DNA from: Cryobacterium psychrotolerans
GTDB taxonomy: Bacteria; Actinomycetota; Actinomycetes; Actinomycetales; Microbacteriaceae
Direction of reading: 5' to 3'
Assembly: GCF_900101115.1 (NCBI RefSeq)
Contig: NZ_FNFU01000012.1
Location: forward strand, 20,913 to 84,912
Length of the DNA: 64,000 nucleotides
Below the pieces are notes generated by a model that made no database searches, was not told where the DNA came from, and worked only from the letters and a program-made list of their open reading frames with translations. Shown here in pieces: positions 53,562-63,586 of this stretch (positions are counted from its first letter, which is position 1; the number at the start of each line of letters is the position of its first letter). Both the position numbers and the translations under genes were made by a program.

Positions 53562-54647
53562 GTGACGAACCTCAGTGATCTCCCCCTCCGCGACGACCTG
53601 CGCGGCCTCACCCCGTACGGTGCGCCCCAGCTGCACGTGCCCGTGGCGCTCAACGTCAACGAGAACACGCACCCCATCCCGGAGCCGGTCGCCCGCGACA
53701 TCGTGGCGGCATTGGCCAGGGCCGTGTCCACGGTGAACCGGTACCCCGATCGCGAGTTCACCGAGCTGCGCGAGAGCCTGGCCGGCTACCTCGGACACGG
53801 GCTCACCCGGGAAAACATCTGGGCGGCCAACGGCTCCAACGAGGTCCTGCAGCAGGTGCTTCAAGCCTTCGGCGGCCCCGGCCGTTCGGTCCTCGGCTTC
53901 GCGCCCACGTACTCGATGTACTCCATCCTCGCGTCCGGAACCGGCACGCGCTGGATCGCCGGCGACCGCGACCCGGATTACGAACTCACGCCGGCCACCG
54001 CCGTCCGGTGGGTACGGGAGACCACCCCCGACCTCGTGTTCCTCTGCTCGCCCAACAACCCGACCGGCACGCCCCTCTCCCTCGACACGATCGCGGCCGT
54101 GTATGACGCGACCGACGGCATCGTCGTCGTCGACGAGGCCTACGCGGAGTTCGCGCCCGTCGGCGCGCCGAGCGCCCTCACCCTTCTCGCCGGGCGCGAG
54201 CGGCTGCTCGTCTCCCGCACGATGAGCAAGGCCTTCGCCTTCGCCGGCGCTCGGGTCGGCTACCTCGCCGCCGATCCGGCCGTCACGGATGCGCTGCGAC
54301 TGGTGCGCCTCCCGTACCACCTGTCCGCGCTGACGCAGGCGGCCGCGTGCGCCGCCCTGGCGCACACCCCCGAGATGCTGGCGATGGTGGAGGACATCCG
54401 CGACCAGCGCGACCGGCTCGTCACCGAGCTGACCAGGCTCGGCTTCACTCCGTACCGCAGCGGCAGCAACTTCGTGTTGTTCGGGGGAGTGGCCGACCCG
54501 CGGGCGACCTTCGACGCGCTGCTGGCCGAGGGCATCCTCATCCGGGATGTCGGCATCCCCGGCCACCTTCGCGTGACCGCCGGCACCGAAGCCGAGACGA
54601 CGTCATTCCTTGACGCTCTGGCACGCCGCGGTCCCGCCGCCGAATAA
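53562..54647 (+). CDS. hisC: Histidinol-phosphate aminotransferase
   Basis: The 361-residue PLP aminotransferase has NVNENTHPIPEPVARDIVAA, WAANGSNEVLQQVLQAFGGP, FLCSPNNPTGTPLS, VVDEAYAEFAP and the PLP lysine in SRTMSKAFAFAGARVGY. It converts imidazole acetol phosphate to histidinol phosphate. hisD is not in the window. It is the first of the hisC-hisB-hisH-hisA set, and its stop codon forms part of the hisB -10 box. Confidence 0.96.
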   Translation: MTNLSDLPLRDDLRGLTPYGAPQLHVPVALNVNENTHPIPEPVARDIVAALARAVSTVNRYPDREFTELRESLAGYLGHGLTRENIWAANGSNEVLQQVLQAFGGPGRSVLGFAPTYSMYSILASGTGTRWIAGDRDPDYELTPATAVRWVRETTPDLVFLCSPNNPTGTPLSLDTIAAVYDATDGIVVVDEAYAEFAPVGAPSALTLLAGRERLLVSRTMSKAFAFAGARVGYLAADPAVTDALRLVRLPYHLSALTQAAACAALAHTPEMLAMVEDIRDQRDRLVTELTRLGFTPYRSGSNFVLFGGVADPRATFDALLAEGILIRDVGIPGHLRVTAGTEAETTSFLDALARRGPAAE

Positions 54648-54650
54648 ACT
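54645..54650 (+). promoter_or_regulatory. -10 box TAAACT of hisB, overlapping the hisC stop
   Basis: The TAA stop of hisC (54645-54647) is the first half of TAAACT, which ends exactly 7 nt before the hisB ATG at 54657. hisB may therefore have its own leaderless transcript besides any read-through from hisC. Confidence 0.55.
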
Positions 54651-54656
54651 AGGCGT

Positions 54657-55277
54657 ATGAGCTCATCCACTCCGTCCTCGCCCCGCGTCGCTCAGCTTCA
54701 CCGGGAGACGAGCGAATCGAGCATCGAACTCTCCCTCAACCTCGACGGGACCGGGGTCGGCGACATCCAGACCTCGGTGCCCTTCTTCGACCACCTGCTG
54801 ACGGCGTTCGCGAAGCACTCCCTGACCGACCTCACCGTGCGTGCGCGCGGCGACATCGAAATCGACGTGCACCACACCGTCGAGGACATCGGAATCGTGC
54901 TCGGCCAGGCGATCAAGCAGGCTCTCGGCGACAAGTCCGGCATCTCCCGGTACGGTGACGCCCTCGTGCCGCTGGACGAGGCCCTCGTGCAGGCGGTCGT
55001 GGACATCTCCGGGCGGCCGTACCTCGTGCACACGGGCGAGCCCGCAGGCTTCGAGTTCCACCTCATCGGCGGGCACTTCACCGGGTCGATGGTGCGGCAC
55101 GTCTTCGAGGCCATCAGCTTCCACGCCGCCCTGACCGTGCACGTCACCGTCCTGGGCGGGCGCGACCCGCACCACATCGCCGAAGCGGAATTCAAGGCGT
55201 TCGCCCGCGCGTTCCGCCAGGCCAAGGCGATGGACCCGCTCGTCTCGGGCATCCCGTCGACCAAGGGCGCCCTGTGA
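54657..55277 (+). CDS. hisB: Imidazoleglycerol-phosphate dehydratase
   Basis: The 206-residue Mn-dependent dehydratase has [58 protein letters not shown] and [12 protein letters not shown]. It is the mono-functional form, without the N-terminal phosphatase of enteric HisB. Its TGA overlaps the GTG of hisH. Confidence 0.97.
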   Translation: MSSSTPSSPRVAQLHRETSESSIELSLNLDGTGVGDIQTSVPFFDHLLTAFAKHSLTDLTVRARGDIEIDVHHTVEDIGIVLGQAIKQALGDKSGISRYGDALVPLDEALVQAVVDISGRPYLVHTGEPAGFEFHLIGGHFTGSMVRHVFEAISFHAALTVHVTVLGGRDPHHIAEAEFKAFARAFRQAKAMDPLVSGIPSTKGAL

Positions 55278-55906
55278 CCTCCGTCGTCGTGTTCGACTAC
55301 GGCACGGGCAACGTGCACTCCGCTGTGAAGGCGCTCGAGCTGGCCGGGGCGGAGGTGACGCTGACCGCTGACCGCCGACAGGCGCTCGAGGCCGACGGCC
55401 TCGTCGTGCCCGGCGTGGGCGCGTTCAGCGCGGTGATGGCCGCACTCAAGGCCGTGCGCGGCGACGACATCATCGACCACCGGCTCGCCGGCGGCCGACC
55501 GGTGCTGGGGATCTGCGTGGGCATGCAGGTCATGTTCGAGCACGGCGTCGAACGCGGCGTCGACACCGAGGGTCTCGGCGAGTGGCCGGGTACCGTCACG
55601 CAGCTGAAGGCCCCCGTGCTGCCGCACATGGGCTGGAACACCATCACACCCGACACCGACTCCGTACTGTTTCGCGGCCTCGAAGAGGAACGCTTCTACT
55701 TCGTTCATTCCTACGCAGCGCAGGAGTGGACGCTCGACGTCATGCCGCCCTTCCCGCGGCCCCGCCTGACCTGGGCCGATCACGGAGGACCCTTCCTCGC
55801 CGCGGTCGAGAACGGACCGCTGTCGGCGACCCAGTTCCACCCGGAGAAGTCCGGCGAAGCGGGCATCCGCCTGCTGTCGAACTGGCTCGGCTCGCTCCGC
55901 GACTAG
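55274..55906 (+). CDS. hisH: Imidazole glycerol phosphate synthase subunit HisH
   Basis: The 210-residue class-I glutamine amidotransferase carries Cys81 in [14 protein letters not shown] and His189/Glu191 in [10 protein letters not shown]; it feeds ammonia to HisF (not in the window). The GTG at 55274 overlaps the hisB stop. A 63-bp gap precedes hisA. Confidence 0.96.
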   Translation: MTSVVVFDYGTGNVHSAVKALELAGAEVTLTADRRQALEADGLVVPGVGAFSAVMAALKAVRGDDIIDHRLAGGRPVLGICVGMQVMFEHGVERGVDTEGLGEWPGTVTQLKAPVLPHMGWNTITPDTDSVLFRGLEEERFYFVHSYAAQEWTLDVMPPFPRPRLTWADHGGPFLAAVENGPLSATQFHPEKSGEAGIRLLSNWLGSLRD

Positions 55907-55969
55907 CCCCCCACAGTTCATCCGCGCCGCCGAAACCGGCGGCCACCCCGAGCAAGGACACCGCACACC

Positions 55970-56716
55970 ATGAGCGAACTCGTCAGCACCCCGCGCCTCA
56001 TCCTCCTTCCGGCCGTCGATGTGGCCGACGGCAAGGCCGTCCGACTCACCCAGGGGGAGGCCGGCACGGAAACCAACTACGGCGACCCCGTGGATGCCGC
56101 CGCCGACTGGGCGGCTCAGGGCGCGGAATGGATCCACCTCGTCGACCTCGACGCCGCCTTCGGCCGCGGCAACAACACCGACGTGATCCGGAAGGTCATC
56201 GGCCACCTGGATGGCGTCAACGTCGAGCTGTCCGGCGGCATCCGCGACGACGCCTCGCTCGAGGCGGCCCTCGGCGCCGGGGTGCGCCGGATCAACCTGG
56301 GTACCGCGGCGCTGGAAAACCCGGAGTGGGCCGCCTCGGTCATCGCGCAGCACGGCGACGCCATCGCGGTCGGCCTGGACGTGCGCGGCACGACGCTGGC
56401 CGCGCGCGGCTGGACGAAGGAGGGCGGCGACCTCTGGGAGGTTCTCGAACGCCTCGAAGAGGCCGGCTGCACCCGGTACGTCGTCACCGACGTCACCAAG
56501 GACGGCACCCTGCAGGGCCCCAACATCGAACTGCTCCGCCAGGTCCTGGAGCGCACCGACCGCCCGGTGATCGCCTCCGGCGGCATCTCGAGCCTCGCCG
56601 ACATCGCCGCCCTCCGCGAACTCGTTCCGCTCGGCCTCGAGGGCGCGATCGTGGGCAAGGCCCTCTACGCGGGCGCCTTCACCCTGGGTGAGGCACTGGA
56701 TGTCGCGGGCGACTAA
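55970..56716 (+). CDS. priA: Phosphoribosyl isomerase A (HisA/TrpF bifunctional type)
   Basis: The 248-residue half-barrel isomerase has [60 protein letters not shown], and [18 protein letters not shown], with the Arg-containing [13 protein letters not shown] loop of actinobacterial PriA. PriA serves both histidine (ProFAR isomerase) and tryptophan (PRA isomerase) synthesis. Bifunctionality is expected from the lineage, not proven here. Confidence 0.93.
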   Translation: MSELVSTPRLILLPAVDVADGKAVRLTQGEAGTETNYGDPVDAAADWAAQGAEWIHLVDLDAAFGRGNNTDVIRKVIGHLDGVNVELSGGIRDDASLEAALGAGVRRINLGTAALENPEWAASVIAQHGDAIAVGLDVRGTTLAARGWTKEGGDLWEVLERLEEAGCTRYVVTDVTKDGTLQGPNIELLRQVLERTDRPVIASGGISSLADIAALRELVPLGLEGAIVGKALYAGAFTLGEALDVAGD

Positions 56717-57494
56717 CCTCGGATCCACCGGCCGGCCCGACGGTCCGGCCGACTCGGCCGGGCAGCCCTGGGCCGGGCGAGAGTTCCGGGCGAATACGAG
56801 CGCCGAAGACGACGGATCGGCGCCGGAGCACCTGCTCGAGGCGCTCCGCCGGTTCCGCGCCCGCGAGACCGGCGAGGAGAGCGTGATCGACGCCATCCGG
56901 GACTCCCGCCTGCTCGTGCCGCTCGTGACGGAGCTGGGGGAGTCCGGCACCACCGCCGGTGGGCTCACGATCGACAAGAGCCAGGAGCTCTCGATCATCA
57001 CCGTGGCCGGCCCGGACGGCCGGAACGTGCTGCCCGTCTTCACCTCGGCTGCCGCGATGGCCGCGTGGAATGCCGAGGCCCGGCCGGTGCCCTCCGACGC
57101 GAACCGGGTGGCCCTCGCCGCCGCCCAGGAGAACACCGACCTGGTCGTGCTCGACCCGACCTCGGCCACCGAATTCGTGATCCGGCGCCCGGCGCTCTGG
57201 GCGATCGCCCAGTCGCAGCCGTGGCTGCCCAGCTACGCGAGCCGGCCGGTGGCGGATGCCTTCGCCGCCTCCATCGCGACCGAGCTGTCCGTGCTCTCCG
57301 TCGCGCTCGGCGCCGGGGACCCCGACGCCCGCCTCGACGGGCCGGAACTGGTCGTGCGGCTGGAACTGGTCGACGGCCTGACCCAGGCCGAACTCGACGC
57401 CACCCTCGCCCGGCTGGCAGCGCGCTGGGCCGCGGACGACGTGATCGCGACGTCCGTCGACTCGCTCCGCGTGCAACTGGTCGCCTCGAGCTAG
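56700..57494 (+). CDS. SseB-family protein
   Basis: About 264 residues with an N-terminal variable, Gly/Asp-rich part (~1-40) and two SseB-like repeats ([15 protein letters not shown]...[40 protein letters not shown]). Such proteins commonly follow priA in actinobacteria; function unknown. ATG 56700 overlaps priA by 17 bp and has AGG 6 nt upstream; GTG 56688 is an alternative. Confidence 0.82.
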   Translation: MSRATNLGSTGRPDGPADSAGQPWAGREFRANTSAEDDGSAPEHLLEALRRFRARETGEESVIDAIRDSRLLVPLVTELGESGTTAGGLTIDKSQELSIITVAGPDGRNVLPVFTSAAAMAAWNAEARPVPSDANRVALAAAQENTDLVVLDPTSATEFVIRRPALWAIAQSQPWLPSYASRPVADAFAASIATELSVLSVALGAGDPDARLDGPELVVRLELVDGLTQAELDATLARLAARWAADDVIATSVDSLRVQLVASS

Positions 57495-57514
57495 GAGTTG
57501 TCGGTGGGATCGGC

Positions 57515-57520
57515 AAAGAT
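57515..57520 (+). promoter_or_regulatory. Degenerate -10 box AAAGAT of lhr
   Basis: AAAGAT ends exactly 7 nt before the lhr ATG at 57527. It matches TANNNT at all but the first base, so this leaderless call is weaker than the others. Confidence 0.35.
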
Positions 57521-57526
57521 GAGCAG

Positions 57527-60500
57527 ATGAACGAGGTGCTCGGACGCTTCTCGCCGGCCACCCGGGCGTGGTTCCGGGAAGCGTTCGCCGCGCCCACGGC
57601 CGCACAGCTCGGGGCCTGGGATGCGATTTCCCGCGGCTCGCACGCGCTGGTCGTCGCGCCGACCGGGTCGGGCAAGACCCTCGCCGCGTTCCTCTGGGCG
57701 ATTGACCGCCTCGCGGCCGCCCCGCCGGCCGCCGGGGGCGCGGCGCCGGGCACCCGGGTGCTCTACATCTCCCCGCTCAAGGCCCTCGGCGTCGACGTGG
57801 AACGCAACCTCCGCGCACCCCTCGTCGGGATAACCCGGGCCGCGGCGCGACTGGGGTCCGAACCGCCGCAGGTGAGCGTCGGCGTGCGTTCGGGAGACAC
57901 CCCCGCGGCCGACCGGCGGGCTCTGGTGAAGTCGCCGCCGGACATCCTCATCACCACCCCCGAGTCGCTCTTCCTCATGCTCACCTCCGCGGCCCGCGAC
58001 TCCCTGCGCGGCGTCGACACGGTCATCGTCGACGAGGTGCATGCGGTGGCCGCCAGCAAACGCGGGGCTCACCTCGCCCTGTCGCTCGAGCGGCTCGACG
58101 CGCTGCTGACGAAACCGGCTCAACGCATCGGGCTCTCCGCTACGGTGCGGCCTGCCGCCGAGGTGGCCCGCTTCCTCGGTGGGGCGGCGCCGGTCGAGAT
58201 CGTCGCGCCGGCCTCGGGCAAACGGTTCGACCTGCGGGTGGTGGTCCCGGTCGAGGACATGAGCCGGCTCGGCGCCGCCCCGCCGCGGGAGGGCATGCCG
58301 GGCGAGGGACAGCCACGTGAGGGATCGGCGGCATCCGTGCCCCAGTCAGGCTCGATCTGGCCGCACGTCGAGGAGGCCATCGTCGACCAGGTGCTCGCGC
58401 ACACGTCTTCGATCGTCTTCGCGAACTCCCGGCGCCTCGCCGAGCGGCTGACCGCGCGCTTCAACGAGATCTACGCCGGGCGGATGGCGTGGGCCGAGGC
58501 CGACGCGCCGGTCACGGCCGGCGCGTCCGCCTGGCCGGCGGCGTCCGTCGCGACGGCGAACGCCACGGCGACGGCCGCGCCTCGGCAGCCCGCCGAGCTC
58601 ATGGGGGCCAGCGGCCGCAGCGAGGGCGCCGAACCGCTGCTTGCCCGCGCCCACCACGGCTCGGTGAGCAAGGACCAGCGGGCGATCATCGAAGACGACC
58701 TCAAGTCGGGCAGGCTGCGCTGCGTGGTCGCCACGTCGAGCCTGGAGCTCGGCATCGACATGGGCGCCGTCGACCTGGTGGTGCAGGTGGAGTCCCCGCC
58801 GTCGGTCGCCAGCGGGCTGCAGCGCGTGGGCCGGGCCGGGCACCAGGTCGGCGAGGTCTCGCGCGGCGTCATCTACCCGAAGCACCGCGCAGACCTCATC
58901 CACGCCGCGGTCGCCGCCGAACGCATGGTCGCCGGCCTGATCGAGTCGCTCGCCGTGCCGACGAACCCGCTGGACATCCTCGCCCAGCAGACCGTCGCGG
59001 CGACGGCCCTCGAACCCATCGATGTGGAGGAGTGGTTCGACACCGTGCGCCGGAGCGCGCCGTTTGCCACGCTGCCGCGGTCGGCCTACGAGGCGACGCT
59101 CGACCTGCTCGCCGGCCGGTATCCGTCGGACCAGTTCGCCGAGCTGCGCCCGCGCATCATCTGGGACCGCGAAGCCGGAACGCTGACCGGACGACCCGGC
59201 GCGCAGCGGCTTGCGGTGACCAGCGGCGGCACGATCCCCGACCGCGGCCTGTTCGGCGTCTTCATGGCCGGGGACCAGGCCACCGGCCGGCGGGTCGGCG
59301 AACTCGACGAGGAGATGGTCTACGAGTCCAGGGTCGGCGACGTCTTCGCGCTCGGCGCGACGAGCTGGCGCATCCAGGAGATCACCCACGACCGCGTGGT
59401 CGTCACCCCGGCGTTCGGCGAGCCCGGACGGCTGCCGTTCTGGAAGGGCGACGGCCTCGGCCGCCCCGCCGAACTCGGCCGGGCGATCGGCGCGTTCACC
59501 CGCGAGGTGTCGGCCGCTCCTCCGGCGGAGGCCCGCGCCCGGTGCGCCGCCGCCGGGCTCGACGAGCGCGCGGTGACCAACCTGCTCGCGTTCCTGGCCG
59601 AACAGCGCGCCGCCACCGCCCACCTGCCCACCGATCGCACCCTCGTCGTCGAACGGTTCCGCGACGAACTCGGCGACTGGCGGGTCGTGCTGCATTCCCC
59701 GTACGGCATGACCGTGCACGCACCGTGGGCCCTCGCCGTCGGCGCCCGGGTGCGCGAACGCTTCGGCATCGACGGCGCCTGCATGGCCGCCGACGACGGG
59801 ATCGTCGTGCGCATTCCCGACACCGAAGCCGAGCCGCCCGGCGCGGAACTGTTCGTCTTCGACCCCGACGAACTCGAGCAGCTCGTCACCGACGAGGTCG
59901 GCGGGTCCGCCCTGTTCGCCGCGCGGTTCCGCGAATGCGCCGCCCGGGCACTCCTCCTGCCGCGCTACGACCCCGGCCGCAGGTCGCCGCTCTGGCAGCA
60001 ACGGCAGAAGGCGTCGCAGCTGCTCGACGTGGCCCGCACCTTCCCGACCTTCCCGATCATCCTCGAGACCGTGCGCGAATGCCTGCAGGACGTCTACGAC
60101 CTGCCCGCGCTGACCCTGCTCGCCCGGGAGATCGCCGCCCGCTCGGTGCGCCTGGTCGAGACGACGACGGATGCCGCGAGCCCGTTCGCGAGCACCCTCC
60201 TGTTCGGCTACGTCGCCGCGTTCATGTACGAGGGGGATTCCCCGCTTGCCGAACGCCGGGCCACCGCGCTCTCGATCGATTCGGCCCTGCTGGCCGAGCT
60301 GCTCGGCCGCGTCGAGCTGCGAGAGCTGCTCGACCCCGCGGTGATGGAGCTCACCGACCTGGAGCTGCAGCGCCTCGCGGAGGGAAGGCGGGCCCGGGGG
60401 ATCGAGGGCGTGGCCGACCTGCTGCGCGGACTCGGCCCGCTGACCGTCGACGAGGTGGCCGCGCGCCTGGAGCCGGATGCGTCTGCGCCGCCGTCACCGA

Positions 60501-62314
60501 GCGCGTCGTCACCGATCGCGGCGTCACAGGACGCCCCTTCGACCGAGCACGCGAGCGTAACCCAGGCCGAGTCACACCTCACCGCACTGGTCGCCGCTCG
60601 CCGCGCCATCCGGGTCGGCTACGCCGGACACGAGTGGTGGGCGGCCATCGAGGATGCGAGCCGCCTGCGGGACGCGCTCGGCGTTCCCTTGCCGATGGGT
60701 ATCCCGGATGCCTTCACCGAGTCCGTGGCCGACCCTCTCGGCGACCTGGTCAGCCGGTATGCGCGCAGCCACGGGCCGTTCACCGTCGCCGACGTGGCCG
60801 CCCGATTCGGCCTCGGCACCGCCGTGGCGCTGGGCGCGCTGAGGCGGCTCGCCGACGCGCGCCGCCTCGTCGAGGGTGAGTTCCGGCCGACCGGAACCGG
60901 CAGCGAATGGTGCGACGCCGAGGTGCTGCGCCGTCTGCGCCGACGGTCCCTGGCCGCACTCCGGCACGAGGTCGAACCGGTTGACCAGGTGACCGTCGGC
61001 CGTTTCCTGCCGGCCTGGCAGCATGTGGGCGGCAAGCTCCGCGGGATCGACGGCGTCGCATCCGTGATCGAACAGCTGGAGGGGGTGCGGATCCCCGCCT
61101 CGGCCTGGGAGTCGCTCATCCTCCCGGCCCGGATCGCCGCGTACAGCCCGGCCATGCTCGACGAACTGACCGCGACCGGCGAGGTGCTCTGGGCCGGCTC
61201 GGGCACGCTGGCCGGCAACGACGGGTGGATCAGCCTGCACCTGGCCGAGACGGCGCCGCTCACCCTGCCGCCTCCGGTCGACCGGGAGACCACGCTCCTG
61301 CAGCGGGAGATCCTGGCGACCCTCGGCGGCGGGGGAGCGTACTTCTTCCGCCAGCTCGCGGATGCCGTCGGCAGCCAGGACGACGCCGACCTCGCTGCGG
61401 CGCTCTGGGACCTGGTCTGGGCAGGGCTGATCGGCAACGACACGTTCGCCCCCGTGCGCTCGCTCATCCGCGGCGGACGCACGGCCCACAAGATCGCAAG
61501 GTCGGCGCCCCGGGCCCGGCTGCACGACGGCCGGCCTCTCGCCCGGCCCCGGCTGCCCAGCCGGAGCGGCCCGCCCACCGTGTCGGGGCGATGGTCGATC
61601 CTTCCGCTGGCCGACGACTCGGCCACCCGGCGCGCGCACGCGCTCGCCGAGACCCTGCTCGAACGCTATGGGGTGGTGACCCGGGGTTCGGTGACGAGCG
61701 AGGGGGTGCCCGGCGGCTTCGCGCTCGTCTACCGCACCCTCAGCGGCTTCGAGGAGACCGGGCGCGCTCGCCGCGGCTACTTCGTCGAAGGTCTCGGTGC
61801 CGCGCAGTTCGCCGCCGGAGGCACGATCGACCGCCTGCGCTCCTTCACCGCGGACAGCAGCGCGGCCGATCGGTCGGGGGGTTCGGTTCCCGCGCGCCCC
61901 GCCGTCACCCTCGCCGCGACCGACCCGGCGAATCCGTACGGCGCGATGCTGCCCTGGCCGGCCTTGCCGGAGGGCACCGGACACCGGCCGGGCCGGAAGG
62001 CCGGCGCCCTGGTGGTGCTCGTCGACGGTTCCCTCGTGCTCTACGTCGAACGCGGCGGCAAGACCGTGCTGGCGTTCGGTCCGGCAAGCGAAACCGGCGG
62101 CGCCGGCACCGCGTCCGGCGCTCCTGCCGCCCCCACCGACGAAATCCTCGGGGTCGCCGCGGTGTCCCTGGCCGCGGTCGTCACGGGCGGAGGGGTCGAG
62201 AAGCTCGCCGTGCAAACGGTCAACGGACAGTTCGTGGTCGGCACCCCGGTGGGCGCTGCGCTGCAGGCCGCCGGGTTCGGGCTGTCGCCGCAGGGGCTGA
62301 GACTCCGTGCCTGA
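57527..62314 (+). CDS. lhr: Lhr-type superfamily-2 DNA helicase
   Basis: The 1595-residue protein is full length for Lhr. Motifs: Walker A APTGSGKTLAAFLWAIDRL, SPLKALGVDVERNL, ITTPESLFLML, DEVH, GLSATVRP; second RecA domain SSLELGIDMGAVDLVVQVES and QRVGRAGHQVG; then a winged helix and the Lhr core (~residue 500-860), and a long C-terminal domain of winged-helix repeats. Lhr is a 3'-5' translocase/helicase for RNA:DNA hybrids, linked to repair. An acidic Ser/Ala-rich insert occurs around residues 990-1010. It overlaps nei by 8 bp, as Lhr and Nei2 are linked in Mycobacterium. Confidence 0.95.
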   Translation: MNEVLGRFSPATRAWFREAFAAPTAAQLGAWDAISRGSHALVVAPTGSGKTLAAFLWAIDRLAAAPPAAGGAAPGTRVLYISPLKALGVDVERNLRAPLVGITRAAARLGSEPPQVSVGVRSGDTPAADRRALVKSPPDILITTPESLFLMLTSAARDSLRGVDTVIVDEVHAVAASKRGAHLALSLERLDALLTKPAQRIGLSATVRPAAEVARFLGGAAPVEIVAPASGKRFDLRVVVPVEDMSRLGAAPPREGMPGEGQPREGSAASVPQSGSIWPHVEEAIVDQVLAHTSSIVFANSRRLAERLTARFNEIYAGRMAWAEADAPVTAGASAWPAASVATANATATAAPRQPAELMGASGRSEGAEPLLARAHHGSVSKDQRAIIEDDLKSGRLRCVVATSSLELGIDMGAVDLVVQVESPPSVASGLQRVGRAGHQVGEVSRGVIYPKHRADLIHAAVAAERMVAGLIESLAVPTNPLDILAQQTVAATALEPIDVEEWFDTVRRSAPFATLPRSAYEATLDLLAGRYPSDQFAELRPRIIWDREAGTLTGRPGAQRLAVTSGGTIPDRGLFGVFMAGDQATGRRVGELDEEMVYESRVGDVFALGATSWRIQEITHDRVVVTPAFGEPGRLPFWKGDGLGRPAELGRAIGAFTREVSAAPPAEARARCAAAGLDERAVTNLLAFLAEQRAATAHLPTDRTLVVERFRDELGDWRVVLHSPYGMTVHAPWALAVGARVRERFGIDGACMAADDGIVVRIPDTEAEPPGAELFVFDPDELEQLVTDEVGGSALFAARFRECAARALLLPRYDPGRRSPLWQQRQKASQLLDVARTFPTFPIILETVRECLQDVYDLPALTLLAREIAARSVRLVETTTDAASPFASTLLFGYVAAFMYEGDSPLAERRATALSIDSALLAELLGRVELRELLDPAVMELTDLELQRLAEGRRARGIEGVADLLRGLGPLTVDEVAARLEPDASAPPSPSASSPIAASQDAPSTEHASVTQAESHLTALVAARRAIRVGYAGHEWWAAIEDASRLRDALGVPLPMGIPDAFTESVADPLGDLVSRYARSHGPFTVADVAARFGLGTAVALGALRRLADARRLVEGEFRPTGTGSEWCDAEVLRRLRRRSLAALRHEVEPVDQVTVGRFLPAWQHVGGKLRGIDGVASVIEQLEGVRIPASAWESLILPARIAAYSPAMLDELTATGEVLWAGSGTLAGNDGWISLHLAETAPLTLPPPVDRETTLLQREILATLGGGGAYFFRQLADAVGSQDDADLAAALWDLVWAGLIGNDTFAPVRSLIRGGRTAHKIARSAPRARLHDGRPLARPRLPSRSGPPTVSGRWSILPLADDSATRRAHALAETLLERYGVVTRGSVTSEGVPGGFALVYRTLSGFEETGRARRGYFVEGLGAAQFAAGGTIDRLRSFTADSSAADRSGGSVPARPAVTLAATDPANPYGAMLPWPALPEGTGHRPGRKAGALVVLVDGSLVLYVERGGKTVLAFGPASETGGAGTASGAPAAPTDEILGVAAVSLAAVVTGGGVEKLAVQTVNGQFVVGTPVGAALQAAGFGLSPQGLRLRA

Positions 62315-63086
62315 GGGCGACACCGTCTTCCGCACCGCGCGCACCCTCGACCAGGCGCTGCACGGGGAGCTGCTGACCGGTTGCGACCTCCGGGTGCCGG
62401 CCTTCGCGACCGTCGACCTGGCCGGCGAGCGGATGCATGAGGTCGCCAGTCGAGGGAAACACCTGCTGATGCGGGTGGGGGAGGCGAGCATCCACTCACA
62501 CCTGAAGATGGAAGGCGCCTGGCACCTCTACCGGCACGGCAGCCGGTGGCAGCGGCCGGCCTTCCAGGCGAGGGCCGTGCTGGAAACGGACGACTGGGTC
62601 GCCGTCGGCTTCGACCTCGGGCTGCTCGAGGTGCTGCCGCTGGCTCGGGAGGCCGAGCGGCTCGCCTGGCTCGGCCCCGACCTCCTCGGCGCCGACTGGG
62701 ACCCCGACGAGGCCGTGCGCCGCATCCGCTCCGAGCCCGAGAAGCCGATCGCCGTGGCCCTGGCCGACCAAAGCAACCTGGCCGGGCTCGGCAACGAGTA
62801 CGTGAACGAGCTGTGCTTCCTCCGCGGCATCCTGCCCACCCGGCAGGTGGCGGCGGTGACGGATGTTCCGGGGCTGGTCGACCTCGCGCACCGACTGATC
62901 CTGGCCAACCGCGACCGAGCCGAACGCACAACGACCGGCAACACCCGGCGCGGGGCGCAGAGCTGGGTGTTCTCCCGCGCCGGCCAGGCCTGCCGGCGCT
63001 GCGGTACCCGCATCGAGAGTGGCAGCCTGGGGCGGAACGAGCTCGAGCTGCGGAACACGTTCTGGTGCCCGCGCTGCCAGACCTAG
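62307..63086 (+). CDS. nei: Endonuclease VIII-like DNA glycosylase
   Basis: The 259-residue Fpg/Nei protein has the catalytic MPEGDTVFRTAR start (Pro2, Glu3), HLKMEGAWHLYR, a helix-two-turn-helix (SNLAGLGNEYVNELCFLRGI) and a C-terminal zinc finger (CRRCGTRIESGS...FWCPRC). It removes oxidised pyrimidines. The GTG at 62307 overlaps the lhr stop region, so translation is coupled to lhr. Confidence 0.95.
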   Translation: MPEGDTVFRTARTLDQALHGELLTGCDLRVPAFATVDLAGERMHEVASRGKHLLMRVGEASIHSHLKMEGAWHLYRHGSRWQRPAFQARAVLETDDWVAVGFDLGLLEVLPLAREAERLAWLGPDLLGADWDPDEAVRRIRSEPEKPIAVALADQSNLAGLGNEYVNELCFLRGILPTRQVAAVTDVPGLVDLAHRLILANRDRAERTTTGNTRRGAQSWVFSRAGQACRRCGTRIESGSLGRNELELRNTFWCPRCQT

Positions 63087-63097
63087 CCCGGCGCGAT

Positions 63098-63138
63098 CCG
63101 GTCTCGACAAGCTCGACCACCGGAGCTCGACCACCGAG
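63098..63138. repeat. Intergenic repeat of the CTCGACAAGCTCGACCACCG type
   Basis: One copy (63098-63123) is followed by a second partial copy AGCTCGACCACCGAG (63124-63138). I recognise this sequence as a dispersed intergenic repeat common in Microbacteriaceae and related genomes; that recollection should be confirmed by search. Confidence 0.6.
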
Positions 63139-63150
63139 TCGGCGGGGGCC

Positions 63151-63156
63151 TACTCT
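63151..63156 (+). promoter_or_regulatory. -10 box TACTCT of the nudix gene
   Basis: TACTCT ends exactly 7 nt before the ATG at 63163, with no ribosome site in between. Confidence 0.55.
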
Positions 63157-63162
63157 GTCGGC

Positions 63163-63558
63163 ATGGGAATCACGCTGGCAGCGGCGGCTGTCGTCAGGGA
63201 CGACACCGAACGGTTCCTCCTGGTGCTGCGGGCCGAGCAGCCGGAGGCCGGGCGGTGGAGCGTCCCCGGCGGGAAAGTTCTGCCGGGCGAGACCTTCGAG
63301 GCGGCGGCCGCCCGCGAGGTGCTCGAGGAGACCGGTGTCACCGTGCGGATCGAACGCGAACTCGGCACCCTCGACCGCGCCGACGGACGCGGGGGCATCT
63401 ACGCGATCCACGATTTCGCCGCGGTCTATGTCAGCGGCGAGGTCGTCGCCGCAGACGACGCCGCCGATGCCCGCTGGTTCACCGCGGCCGAGCTGGTCAC
63501 GCTGCCGTTAACGAGGGACCTGATCGGCGCCCTCATCCGCTACGGCGTCTACCCCTGA
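63163..63558 (+). CDS. NUDIX hydrolase (MutT-like)
   Basis: 131 residues with a complete Nudix box spread over GGKVLPGETFEAAAAREVLE and ETGV (GX5EX7REUXEEXGU). It could clean oxidised nucleotides or hydrolyse another nucleoside diphosphate derivative. Position after nei hints at oxidative-damage defence, which is inference. Confidence 0.9.
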   Translation: MGITLAAAAVVRDDTERFLLVLRAEQPEAGRWSVPGGKVLPGETFEAAAAREVLEETGVTVRIERELGTLDRADGRGGIYAIHDFAAVYVSGEVVAADDAADARWFTAAELVTLPLTRDLIGALIRYGVYP

Positions 63559-63586
63559 CCCTTCCCTTTCTCCGCCGCCTCAGACC

